From positions 36,870,342-36,934,341 of the forward strand of contig CM064434.1 of NCBI GenBank assembly GCA_032690845.1: DNA of 64,000 nt, read 5' to 3'. A program made the translations under genes and the position numbers. This stretch comes from Eleusine coracana subsp. coracana. Taxonomy: Eukaryota; Streptophyta; Magnoliopsida; Poales; Poaceae. The notes beneath the pieces are model-generated. The model searched no databases, was not told the DNA's origin, and saw only the letters and a program-made list of their open reading frames with translations. Positions within the stretch are counted from its first letter, which is position 1, and every line of letters starts with the position of its first letter. Positions 22,079-33,262 of this stretch are shown piece after piece.

Positions 22079-22720
22079 GTAGCCCCCAAGCACTTTCCAT
22101 CTTGAATCGTCGCCTTGAATTTCCTCGACATCTTATGAAATTTGGGAAGTGCTTTACATATTGGCTCTGATAAATCTTCTATTTAAACTCCTGAGAAAAA
22201 AGGCATGGCCTATAAGTATAGCCCCCAACTCAAGATGTTTGTTGAATTTATACCGAAACAACGTCTAAGTTAATAACAGCTCAAACACGATCCTTAAAAA
22301 TGATATCCAAGGCTTTCGCTTTATCCAATTAAACCAAAACTCATTAATAATTGAATTTCCCTGATCGCCGAGTGATGCATCACCAAATTAATATTTATAT
22401 CCATAAAAATGCATATAACCCAATTGATATGCTACGAATGTCAACTGCCGTAGCCCCCAAGATTGGTGATGTATCACTAGTATTCATACAAAAGATAGCC
22501 CCCAAGATTGGTGCTGAAAAAATTACTATATTACAAATAATCAAAAGATACAATCTCACAAGACTAAACTGCATTAGTCCGAGTGATTTATCAATCATTA
22601 TTCAATCCACAACACTCAATGTTAGCACTTGAAAAGAATATCTAAAACATAATAAATCCGCGTATCGGTGTAATGTAACTATGCTGATCCAAGTAGCGGC
22701 CCAACAGGTCATCAGACGCG
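22079..22720. other. Tat-1 3' spacer with reiterated TAGCCCCCAA motifs
   Basis: No ORF of note. The motif TAGCCCCCAA (minus strand TTGGGGGCTA) occurs at about 22080, 22221, 22451 and 22498. The first abuts the 3' LTR as the polypurine tract; the others look like spare copies. Confidence 0.6.
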
Positions 22721-22728
22721 TATAAAAG
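22721..22728 (+). promoter_or_regulatory. TATA box of the Tat-1 opposite-strand gene
   Basis: TATAAAAG in the context GCGTATAAAAGGTGC, 328 bp before the ATG at 23049 and followed by a C-rich leader. The other Tat element has the same GTATAAAAGG at the corresponding place (47411-47417, minus strand). Confidence 0.6.
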
Positions 22729-23048
22729 GTGCTCGCAAACAGTCGCAACCCTTCACCTTCATATCGCCGCCTGAGTCTGCCCTTCTCAAAACCTAGATCC
22801 AAAGCTTCCACTTCACTGCCGCCACCATTCCGCACGCGTAAACCCTAGGTTTGGAACTTCGATTTGTCCGCCACCACCATTCTGCGTCCCTACTCCAGAG
22901 GTCACAGGCCTCCATTTCGTCGCCACCACCGTTCCACTGTTCCGCTGCCACTAATTCACTGTTCTGCCGCCATTTCGCATGCTCAAGCTCAAAGATAAGG
23001 TTCCGAACCCTGATCTCCATCCCCCAAAAGCTTCCCGCATCGGTTTCG

Positions 23049-26000
23049 ATGGCCCCAAAGCGCACCCGCCAAAGCACGAGGGCTCAATCTGAAAAAGGGA
23101 CCTCTCCTAGAAAGGGTGAAAGCGAAGAATCGATTTTTGATATTCCTGCTGGCATTAAGGAGTTCCCAACATCAACCATGGACTCAGAAAAAATCAACAG
23201 ATTGGTGATAGATGGCGTGCTACAAGATTAATAGACGGGTGGGTGGATTGAAGCCATAGGTCAGAAATTTCCTCAGCCTCCCGTCGACCAACTTACAGTT
23301 TTTGCCTCCTTTTTCTATCGCGGATTTGGCCTTCCGTGTTGCGACTTCTTTAGAGGTCTTCTATTTTTCTATGGCATTAATCTGGTCAATCTGAACCCAA
23401 ATTCCATTCTACACATCACTATTTTTATTCATTTTTGCGAAGTGTTTTTGGGTATCCCTCCTCATTTCGACACCTTCAAAGAACTGTTTGTGTTGAAATC
23501 AAACGGCAGTAATGTCATAGGGGGTGCTGGATTCCAATTGAGGAATAAATCCAAGTACATTGATGTACCACTCCCATCAACCAACAAAGGGTGGCACGCA
23601 GATTGGTTTTATCATGGCAACCATGCCCCCCCTTTGTCAGAAACGACAGCAGAAGCCTCCAAGCCATGCCCCGAGTGGTCCGCGAAGGCACGTCCAAGCA
23701 AGAAAGCACAGGTTGATGAGATTTTGAAACATGTGGATTATCTGAAGTCAAAAGGCTATACCGGCGTTCACGTTGCCTCCAGCTTCATATATCGCCGTGT
23801 GCAGCCCACAAAGAAGAGCCACGTTCCTGGATGGAAATTCTAACTAGGGTCAGACCCTACTATGGAAGTACCAGAAGTACTGTCAGAAAGGGAACTGACT
23901 TTGCGACTGGAAAGCATATTTTCATCGCTTCTAGATTGGACTCCAGGGAGCGCAACATCTGGCCATCATTCAAAAACTGGAAGAAGTGCTGTGAGTTAGC
24001 CACTGATCCTCTTTAGAAAATCAATATTGCTTTCCTTATTTGTCAATAACAAATGATGCCTTGCATATGTCACAGAACCTTGACGTATATGTATCCAACC
24101 CTCCACTGTCACCAACACCACAAAAGAAATCCCCCACTCAACCATCATCCAAACGTCGTAAAGCTCACATTGAAGACTCTGATGAAGAAGAGTCACTGGC
24201 TGACAGAATAGGTAGACTGCAAGGCGAAGCAAAGAAGAAGTCTGTTGAGAAAACCACCATTCGGCGGCCAGTGAATACGAACACTCAGGAGCAATCGCAT
24301 CCAAAGGAGTCAGACAAGACAATTCCTGAGAAGGAAACACCCCACACAACAAGTGACCCGACCAACTAGCCCCCCCGTCAAAGGTGTCAGGCTTAAAATT
24401 CAAGCGCCGAACATGGTAAGTAAAACAATATATTTTAATGCACAGCTTTCGAATAAACAACTATGTAATCTTCATTCTCTGGATAGGTCAACCGGGGGAG
24501 CATCATATGAAGATATCCCAGCAAAAAGTGTGGCTCCTGAAAAAGATCGACGTGCACCATTTATGGGGACATCCAAAGATGATATCCCCGGTCACTCGGC
24601 TAAAAAACCGAGTGATTTAAAGGATGCATCAGAGTCTTCTCGGCCAGAAACTAGACAAGCCGAGTCATTCGATGTCCCAGATCTGGACATGCCCGAGACG
24701 GCGACCGAACAAGAAGAACCATCATTGATATTTGAAACGATGCCAGAGCCAATATATGATTATCCCATTGGTCCGGAGGAATATGTGGCTCCCACGCCAA
24801 TTCATCGAGTAATAAAAGAAGGTGTCACAGAACAACCTGCACCGACCAGAGTGGTGTACCATAGTGGCCTGTTCGTCATTGCCGGGTTCGATGAGTTGGC
24901 AGAGCAAGCCGAATTAAAGAAGTTTGAAGATCTTACTAAAAAGGCCTTTCATTCCTTACAGGTACCCTTGCCTTCTTGAAAACTGGCCCCAATAATAATA
25001 ATATTGTGTGATGATGTCTATACAACTCATCCGTAGTGCAGATTCTAAAAACTCAAATGGCCAACAAGAGTAAACTCCTGCAACTTGCTGAAAGGCATTG
25101 TGCAAGAGCAGTCGATTTAGAAGATCAACTGGCCAAAGAAAGAATAGAAGTTGGGCAATTATCAGTAGATTTGAAGGCTCGTTCATCTCAAGTTGATGAA
25201 CTCCAATTCAAGCTACAAGGTAAAAACACAAACATAATCCTTGACATACTATTTCCAGATCTTAAATATTTTGAACTCTTCCACTCAGAAATGTCACGGG
25301 TGCTGGAACTAAAGCACAATCAAGAGTCTCAGTCGGCTGCTCAAATTGCAAATCTGCAAAGCCGTATCAAAGAGCTGGAGTCGATGACACAATCTGTGGA
25401 AACATTGAAGTTCGAGAATAAAAGTCTAAAGAAACAACTCCAGAACTCGGCAGATATCGGGAAAAATTTTGAAAAGCTGAAGGATGATTTTAAAACAATG
25501 CAAGAATCTCAATAGCTATGGAGGAAAATAGCCAAAGGTAATTATTGTTATACCTATGTGCTCAAAAATAAGTACATATATGTAATCTAAAATATTTATG
25601 ACTGATAGATGCCGAGGGAACAATAAAAAACCAAAGGGATAGGAACACAACACTAGAGGCTGAACTATCCAAGGCCGAAAAGATTTTCAAGAAAGCTGTG
25701 GATGAACTAAACCAATTCCAAAAAGCGTACAAAGAGGTTGAAAAACTTAAAGAAGAATACAAGGAAAAGGTTATCACCCTTGAAGCTGAAAAGGTAGAAG
25801 CTGAGAAACGACTAAAAGGTAAATAGTCATTTAATTATCGTCATACCAAAGTCATTGTCCCAGATAATTGTAAATATTGTACTCTTGTAGGATCAAAGAG
25901 GTCCTATGAGCTTTTTTCAAAAGAAATTCATAGAAGGTGACGAAAACCTCCGATGGTCTCTTGCAGCTCTCCAGAAAGATGCAGAGGTAGTCGCCCAATA

Positions 26001-26286
26001 TATACTTCCAGAAGAAAAACCACCTAGGTGTCGAGATTTATTGACAAGGCTACAAGAGGCACCCAACCGAGTGAAAGAACACGCTCAACGTGTTGCAGAA
26101 CTGGCTGGGGCACAGGTCTTAGCTATAGCAAAGTCTCACATCCCTGACATAAATTTGGATGTAGTAGCCGAGGGTTTCCACAAAGATTTCACTGACGAAC
26201 AATGTGAAACCCTTGTAACTAAAGCGCAAAAAACAGCACACATTCTAGCTGACCAAATAGAACTAGATCCGTTACAAAAAATGTAA
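23049..26286 (+). pseudogene. Opposite-strand spliced gene of Tat-1 (Transposase_28-like plus coiled coil)
   Basis: Runs against Tat-1 pol. Likely exons, each with GT-AG ends: 23049-23990, 24076-24415, 24487-24961, 25042-25219, 25289-25537, 25609-25818, 25891-26286. The N-terminus MAPKRTRQS is basic. A globular part follows with FFYRGFGLPCCDFF, RGLLFFYGINLVNLNPNS and IHFCEVFLGIPPHFDTFKEL, the signature of Pfam PF04195 (putative gypsy type transposon). Next come an acidic/basic linker (IEDSDEEESL) and long coiled coils in exons 4-6. The C-terminus (FTDEQCETLVTKAQ) is shared with the Tat-2 copy. Two adjacent stops at 23229-23234, one at 23841, one at 25513 and a likely frameshift in exon 7 break it. 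Such extra ORFs are known in Tat elements; their function is not. Splicing is inferred, not observed. Confidence 0.7.
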
Positions 26287-26767
26287 GGTATTGTAAAATT
26301 TAAAAGACCATGTTACATTTCTGTTGTGGTAATGTAACATCTGTGCAATAGACTATGAAAGTCTAGATTCGTCACCAGGATTGTAACAAATGCTTGGGTC
26401 GTTCTGCTTCGTATATGTATTGTATGAACTCGTGTTAAACACTCACAACCAAAACATAACTCTTATCAGCCCTCTAAACAACGCTCCCAATAACCGATAT
26501 GAACCATGGAGACTAAGAACTCACTCGGTCAGACATATGCGAACTGGGAGAATTGTCTTGGTCCACAATAGACGACAAGATCCCTGGGGACTAAGTAACC
26601 CGCTTGGTCAACATGCACGAGTTGAGGTGGTACCAAGTGTCCAAATTTAAATCATGACTTAAACGACAACAACAATGATCCATAAAAATTCGGAAATTAC
26701 CAAACCAGTCGTCATGACCATAATTTATACAAAGTCAAATAAAGGTAATTACAAAAAACTATAAATA

Positions 26768-29700
26768 CTAAGCATAGAAACGACGTAGCGGTGATATGTT
26801 CCAGGAACTTTGAAGGTCTGACCCATCCTTGCGCATCAAACGGTACGCACCCGACCGAGTGATTTCCTTTACAATAAAGGGTCCTTCCCATGGGACCGAG
26901 AGTTTGTGCTTGCCTACCGTGGACTGGACCTGCCTCAAGACCAAGTCTCCGACTGAAAAGCCTCGCACTCTGACATTTTTGTCGTGATAACATCGCAAGC
27001 TTTGTTGGTACTTTGCCGACGTAGTAACATGGCATCACGCTTCTCCTCTAGTAGCAACAAGTCGTCACATCTGTGGTCATTGGAAGTTTCTTCTTCATAC
27101 GAAGCCACGCGAGGGGAGGTGAACGAAATCTCAGTTGGTAACATGGCTTCCGACCCATAAACCAAGGAGAAAGGAGAATGCCCTGTGGCGCGGCTTACAT
27201 TAGTTCGAAGCCCCCACAGTACTGCTGGCAGTTCCCGAACCCAACGTCGAGCATATTTTTCCAGCCGGTCAAATATACGTGGCTTAATTCCAGATAGCAA
27301 GAGACCATTTGCACGTTCAACTTAGCCGTTGCTCTGCGGGTGGGCAGCCGAGGCGTAGCCAATCTTAAAACCCACTCGGCTCACAAATTCTTTGAACTCC
27401 TCCGCTGTAAACTGAGTGCCGTTATCAGTGATGATCTTATGGGGTGCACCGAACCGAGTGACTATTTCAGTCATGAATTCAACGGCCTTCTTTGCTGAAA
27501 TCTTTCCGACTGGCTTTGCCTCGATCCACTTAGAGAACTTGTCTACTGCCACGAAAAGGTGAGTGAAACCCCCCTGAGCCTTCATGAAAGGCCCGACAAT
27601 ATCTAGACCCCATACTGAAAATGGCCATGTTATTGGGATATTTTGAAGCTCTATGGCTGGCACGTGCATCTGGCGGGCAAAGAACTGGCAACCCTCACAC
27701 TTTCGGACAATTTCCCTGGCATCGGCACCAGCAGTCGGCCAATAGAAACCTTGTCTCATTGCTTTGGATGCAATTGTGGATGGACCCGCGTGGTTCCCGC
27801 AAATGCTAGCATGGATGTCCCCTAACACGATTCTTCCTTCGTCTTGAGACAAGCACTTCATCAGCATCCCATGTGGGCTTTGTTTGTACAGACCATGGTC
27901 AACAATACAATACGACCGAGACTTGCGAATAATCCTCAGGGCTTCGTCTTTATCAGTCGGTAGTGTACCACCATCTAGGTACTCGATGAGAGGAGTTCGC
28001 CAATCTACTGTAATGGCAGCAACATGTGGTGTTGGTCCCGCCTTCGGTGTCGACTGCTCAATAGTTTGCTGGGTTAGTACAGATGGTTTATAGAGATCAT
28101 CAAGAAATACTCCGTTAGGTATTTTAGACCTACTAGACCCAAGTTTGGCTAGTTCGTCCGCCTCTTCGTTATACTTACGAAGGACGTGTTTATACTCAAT
28201 ACCATCAAACTTGTCTTCTAGCTTCCGAACTTCAGTGCAGTAGGCTGTCATGCTTTCGTGGGAACAACACCACTCCTTTGTTACTTGATTAATCACCAGT
28301 GCCGAGTCACCAGAGATGCTCAATCTCTGAACTCCGAGTGAAACAGCCATTCTAAGCCCATGTAGTAGTGCCTCGTACTCTGCAGCATTGTTAGACGCAC
28401 GAAAGTGCATACGAAGAACGTATCGCAGCTTGGCCCCTTCAGGAGATGTTAATACAACACCTGCCCAGGCACCTTCTAGTTGTAAGGAACCGTCAAACGT
28501 CATTTGCCAATAGCTTAATTCATGCGGGCTAGGCGGTAACTCGCATTCTGACCACTCGGCAACAAAGTCTGACAAAGCCTGACATTTGACCGAATCATGG
28601 GACTTGAAGGTGATATCATACGATCCCAACTCAATAGCCCATTTAGCAATTTTTCCAGTGGCCTCTCTATTATGTAGCAATTCGCCTAGACCAAACGACG
28701 TGTGGACCTCGATCGGGTGATCCTCAAAATAATGCTTCAACTTCCGAGATGTCATTAATAATGTATAAATTAGCTTCTGAAACTGGAGATATCGTACCTT
28801 GGACTCAGTTAAGACCTCACTAACAAAATAGATGGGCCGCTGCACCTTTTGAGGCTTGCCATCTTCGTCCCGTTCCACCGCCAGCGCGGTGCTGACAACG
28901 TGTGTGGTTGCGGAGATGTACAGCTGCAAGGGTTCCTTTGGTTTTGGAGGGGTTAGCACCATAGGACCACTAATATAGGCCTTAAAATCATCCAAAGCTT
29001 TCTGAGCGTCATCATTCCAGGTGAATGATTCTTGCTTCTTGAGTAACCAAAAAAACCCTCGAACGCCTAATCGTGAGACAAACCGGCCGAGTGCTGCCAT
29101 GCAACCGGTGAGTTTTTGGATGTCTTTTTGCGAATATGGAGGTCCCATCCGCAATATGGCAGTAACCTTTTCCGGATTAGCTTCAATCCCTCTATGTGAT
29201 ACTAAAAAACCGAGTAATTTTCCTGATGGGACCCCGAAGACGCATTTGTCCGGATTCAACTTCATATTGTATTTCCGAAGATTCCCGAATGTTTCCTCTA
29301 GGTCGGATATTAAGTCGGCGGGAAGCCAAGTCTTGACTACCACATCATTCACATAGGCTTCAACGTTTCTTCCCATTTGGCTATCCAAGCACCGTTGCAT
29401 GGTCCGCTGATAGGTGGCACCAGCGTTCTTTAGGCCAAAGGGCATAGTTGTATAACAAAACGCGCCGAACGGCGTGATAAACGAGGTTTTAAGCTGGTCG
29501 GATTCATTTAAGGGAATCTGATGGTACCCTGAATAGGCATCTAAGAAACACAATAATGCGCATCCAGCCGTCAAATCGATCACCTGATCAATGCGTGGAA
29601 GGGTAAATGGATCTTCTGGGCAAGCTTGGTTTAGGCTGGTGTAATCCACGCACATCCGCCACTCCTTATTTTTCTTTCGTACCAAAATCGGATTAGCCAA

Positions 29701-29937
29701 CCAGTCGGGGTGAAAAACTTCTTTAATGAAACCGGCTGCCAGCAGTTGGCTGATTTCTTTCCTAATCGCATCCTTTCGATCTTGCGAGAATCGTCTAAGC
29801 CGTTGCCTTATAGGCCTGGCATTCTCGCGGACGTGAAGTTTATGCTCAGCCTTTTCCCTTGGAACCCCTGACATGTTAGAAGGTTTCCATGCAAATACAT
29901 CTTTATTGTTTTGAAGAAAAAGGATGAGCGCGCTTTC
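26768..29937 (-). pseudogene. Tat-1 pol: reverse transcriptase, RNase H, second RNase H, integrase
   Basis: The frame is open from 29937, directly after an amber codon, to 27325. RT: RQRLRRFSQDRKDAIRKEI, YHQIPL, MPFGLKNAGATYQR. The catalytic YVDD reads YVND, so polymerase activity should be lost. Next is the gypsy RNase H (LLHNREATGKIAKWAIEL), then an archaeal-type RNase H (MTFDGSLQLEGAWAGVVL, RASNNAAEYEALLHGLRMAV, SGDSALVINQV), the Tat hallmark. The integrase has an H-H-C-C finger (HASICGNH...CEGC), GLDIVGPF, TDNGTQF and VERANG. A stop at 27321-27323 lies just before VERANG, and a frameshift near 26990 precedes the C-terminal GPFIVKEITRSGAYRL block, which ends at 26768. Confidence 0.9.
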
Positions 29938-30510
29938 CTATTTATCACCTAACTTGACCCTAATATTGGTGGTCTTTGTTACATCACTATCATCTAGGCT
30001 AATCTTCTTGGAATCCACAGCGTCCGTATGAACCGTGGTCTTTGGCGCCTTCTTGGGAGCAGGGTCGAGCATGCCCTCCTCAGCTGTTGCGATCGCCTCC
30101 TTCAACTCAGCTAATGCTGATGCCGCCTCTACCTTCTCAATCAACTCGCAGCTGCTGTTGTTGCAGTCGTATGATGTCCTCATATCCGTGTGAAGTGAAA
30201 TGACTCCGTTTGGTCCTGGCAACTTCATCATCATATAAGGATAATGAGGTACTGCCATGAACTTAGCGATGGCTGGCCGTCCTATAATGGCATGATAAGC
30301 AGAGTCGAGGTCGGCAACCTCGAATGTGATACGCTCCGTCCTAAAGTTGTCCCGAGTGCCAAAGGTTACAGGCAGAGTGATTTGCCCGAGAGGGACTGTT
30401 TGCATGCCTGGTATCACGCCGTGGAACGGTGATCGGCTTGACTTGAGGTCGGTCAAGGGTATGCCGAGCTCCTTGAAGGTCTTGACGAAGAGGATGTCAG
30501 TTTAGCCGGA
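29938..30510 (-). pseudogene. Tat-1 aspartic protease region, ending at a conserved amber codon
   Basis: Upstream of the Met at 30456 the frame reads ESG, stop, TDILFVKTFKELGIP. The catalytic D-(S/T)-G triad is thus mutated and followed by a stop. The downstream part keeps IIGRPAIAKFMAVPHYPYMM, typical of gypsy proteases. The frame ends at a TAG (29938-29940); RT follows in the same frame. The Tat-2 element has a TAG at the matching place. Confidence 0.75.
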
Positions 30511-30667
30511 CTCGGTTAACAGTCGGCGTAAGTACTAAAGGGTATTTCCCGGGCCTAGGGATGTGGTTTGGGTGGTCCGAGCGATCAAAGGTAATCGGAA
30601 CCTCTGACCATTGCAGATACTGAGGTACTGCTGGTGAGACCGAGTGAACCTCTCTATAAAGAATCTT

Positions 30668-32698
30668 CTACTGGCCCTTGGAATCTATTGTGGAGCGGTC
30701 GCAGATATAATTAACCTCGCGCTCGGGGTCCTGGTAGTCTTCCTTATCCTCATCTTGGTTATCCTTGTCCGAGTCTTTCTTAGCGCCTTTGGGGACCCAG
30801 GGGCGCTCCTTACAGACCTTCAAGGCGTGATGGACAAAGTTTTTCAACTTGAAGCATTCCCTTGCTTTATGAGCGCCATCGTGAAGCAGACAAGGACCAT
30901 CAAGCATCTTGTCGAAATCGTCCTGAGTGACTGGTTTCCTCCTGGATGAGCGCTCAGTGTTGGCCACCGTGCGGTCGTGCTTACGCTTCTGGTCACCATC
31001 CTTGCTATAGTCAGTCGGACCCGACTGGTTCCTTGGGGTCGTCTCCTTGTACTGTCGGACTCGGAATAGTGCCGAATTGCCGGCGGCATATTTGTCAGCC
31101 ATGGTGAACATATCTCTAGCTGTCAGTCCGCCGGCCGCGTCCAACCTTCCAATCTTTTTGATCAAATCATCGTCACGAAGCCATGCTTGGAAAGCGGCGA
31201 CGACTTGAGCATCTGAGATGTTGGGGATGGTGTTCTTCACTCGGCAGAAGCGTTGGATGTAATCTCGAAGCGGCTCCCGGTCTCGCTGCTTGATGCGGCT
31301 TAGTTCCCAGTGATTTCCTGGCCTGTCGAAGGTTGCTTGAAAGTTGGCAACAAACTGCCGACAAAGATCTACCCAGGAACTGATGGAGCTATCAGGCAGA
31401 TTAGTGAGCCAAGTTCTTGCGACTGGGGCTAGGCAAACATGTAGGTAGTTGGCCATAACAAAACTGTCGCCGCCGAGGGCCCGTATGGCTGTCGAGTAGA
31501 CGTGGAGCCAGTCACGCGGATCCGTCTTGCCGTCGTACTTCTCAATGCCGACTGGTTTGAAACCAACCGGCCAGCTGACGGTTCGAAGCTCCCGAGAGAA
31601 GGCCCGAATACCAGCCTCTTCATCATAGTCATCTATGATCGGGGATCGTTCTCGCTGCCGGTATCTCGGCGGGGCCTCTCGTTGTGACGGCCCTCGTCCC
31701 GTCGATCACGGTAATACTCGTCCTGATATACCGGCCGCCTGTCGTCATGCTCCGCGCCGGCGTCGTTCATCTTCATGTGCTCGGCGGGTCGCATCATCGC
31801 GCTCTTGGTACCTGCTGTCTAGTTGGACCCGCGCATCATGTGGTGGTATGCCGTTGCGCAAGTCGGCGCTTGGATGCCGATTGTGGAACTCTGTGATGGG
31901 CCTGCGTCTGGGGGCAGTAGGCGGTGTTGCCTCCCGGTTGGAATGCTGTCGATCTCTTCTTTCCTCCCTGGGCATCGAACTAGCGGCCCCAGAAGCTAAC
32001 TGACTTGATGCTGGTCTTGCCGCAGTCATCTCCAGCACCGTCGCGGCCCTGATGTGTGCTTTCAGTTGGTTGACCTGAGGTGTCAACGCTGGGGAAACTT
32101 GGAGCAAGGGCTCTATGGTTTTCAGGAGGGTTGCCGCGGGCATGATATTATGCTCTGGGGTTGTATAGACATCCTCACCATCAAGTTTTAAGGTGCAGTC
32201 GCCCATGTCTAAGTTTTGGACGATGCCGGATCTGTGCTGGGCATCTGGTCTTCGGAGTGAGGGGGTGACCGCATCTGGGTCACCGTCTTCGGGATCTGTC
32301 TCTTATCCGTCTACACGTGGCGTGGTGCCGCGTGTGGCTGCCGCGGCAGATGTTTCTCCATCGTCTGTAGTTTGAGCAGCGGGTGCCACCATGAACACCT
32401 CGTGGAAGTCCGAGGAGCAGCTTTCTGAATCACTCGGCTCTTCAATCAAGTCCAGGAGTGACTCGCTTCCGAGACCGATTGTTGCAACTAACCTTGATTC
32501 ATTGAAAAGTTTGAGATCTACGTCCGGCTGATGAGCCGGGAGATCGATCGCAGTGAAGTTCGAATCAACCAAGGTTGTTGATCGGGGTGTTGTGGGCAAC
32601 GTTGAGTTGTCACCCGAGAGGGTTTCCGCCGGGAAAGTTGCCGTCGAGTTGTCGAACCCGAGCGGGAGTCGGCTGGCTAGATTTCATTGATCGGCCAT
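30668..32698 (-). pseudogene. Tat-1 gag (broken by a stop and frameshifts)
   Basis: Starts MADQ, followed at once by a stop (32684-32686). The acidic N-terminal part (32599-32303), a helical/Arg-rich linker (32206-31745) and the capsid part (31456-30668) lie in different frames. The capsid part carries the retrotransposon-gag pattern WLTNLPDSSISSWVDLCRQF and LRDYIQRFCRVKN and ends in a Lys/Asp-rich tail. No zinc knuckle is seen (a C/H-like GPCLLHDGAHKARECF segment may be its remnant). Confidence 0.8.
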
Positions 32699-32830
32699 GC
32701 GTTCCTCCTCGACAAGGTCCCTGTGCGGATCGGCGACGAGGCTGATGGTTCCGAAGCAGATCTTATCTCCCAGGCAAAACTTGATGTCGACGAAAGCCAT
32801 CGATTTCGACGATGCTATGCTCAATGCAGC

Positions 32831-32848
32831 CCCCTACCTGGCGCGCCA
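32831..32848 (-). promoter_or_regulatory. Primer-binding site of Tat-1
   Basis: TGGCGCGCCAGGTAGGGG on the minus strand, 2 nt inside the 5' LTR. The Tat-2 element has the related TGGTGTGCCAGGTAGGG at 40380. The matching tRNA was not determined. Confidence 0.75.
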
Positions 32849-32850
32849 AC

Positions 32851-33257
32851 TGTCGAGAGATATTCTCGATAGTAGATTCAAGTATGCGTATGAGTAAGTA
32901 AGATCGATGGACACATGACATGGAGTTTATACAGGTTCGGGCCTCCTGGAGGATAATAACCCTACGTCCTGTTTGGTGTTATTGTATTGCTAAGGTTCAC
33001 ACTAGAATTAGGGTTCCAATATGAATCTGCCCCTCGACGAAGGCCCTCTGCCCTCCTTATATATCCAAAGGGCAGGGGTTTACAAGGTAACATCCGAGTC
33101 GGTTACAATAGATTCTATCTAACTAACATATCTGTAAACCTAACTTGTGGCTTACTCAAACAAATATCTACATAAATATCTCTAAGCCGAATATATCTAA
33201 AACTAAACCCCTGGCCCACTCGGCCTGGTTAAGTATCCTGGGTACATATATCTCACA
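32851..33257 (-). repeat. 5' LTR of Tat-1
   Basis: 407 bp, TG/CA ends, about 95% identical to the LTR at 21670-22078. Confidence 0.9.
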
Positions 33258-33262
33258 GAGCT

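Larger units (their letters stand above)
21670..33257 (-). mobile_element. Tat-1: Ty3/gypsy LTR retrotransposon (Tat lineage), 11.6 kb, inserted in C1 pol
   Basis: LTRs at 32851-33257 (5') and 21670-22078 (3') start TGTCGAGAG and end ..CACA on the plus strand. They differ at about twenty sites by eye (about 95% identity). The element is flanked by a perfect 5-bp duplication, GAGCT (21665-21669 and 33258-33262). Removing it with one duplication rejoins the C1 pol frame. Order on the minus strand: PBS, gag, protease, RT, RNase H, second (archaeal-type) RNase H, integrase, then an opposite-strand gene. The two RNase H domains and the extra ORF place it in the Tat lineage. Stops and frameshifts make it defective. 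Confidence 0.92.

Noticed and set aside
22851..26286. The plus-strand gene as an ordinary host gene that Tat-1 landed next to
   Set aside because: It lies wholly between the two LTRs of Tat-1, and Tat-2 has a homologue at the same place and orientation.
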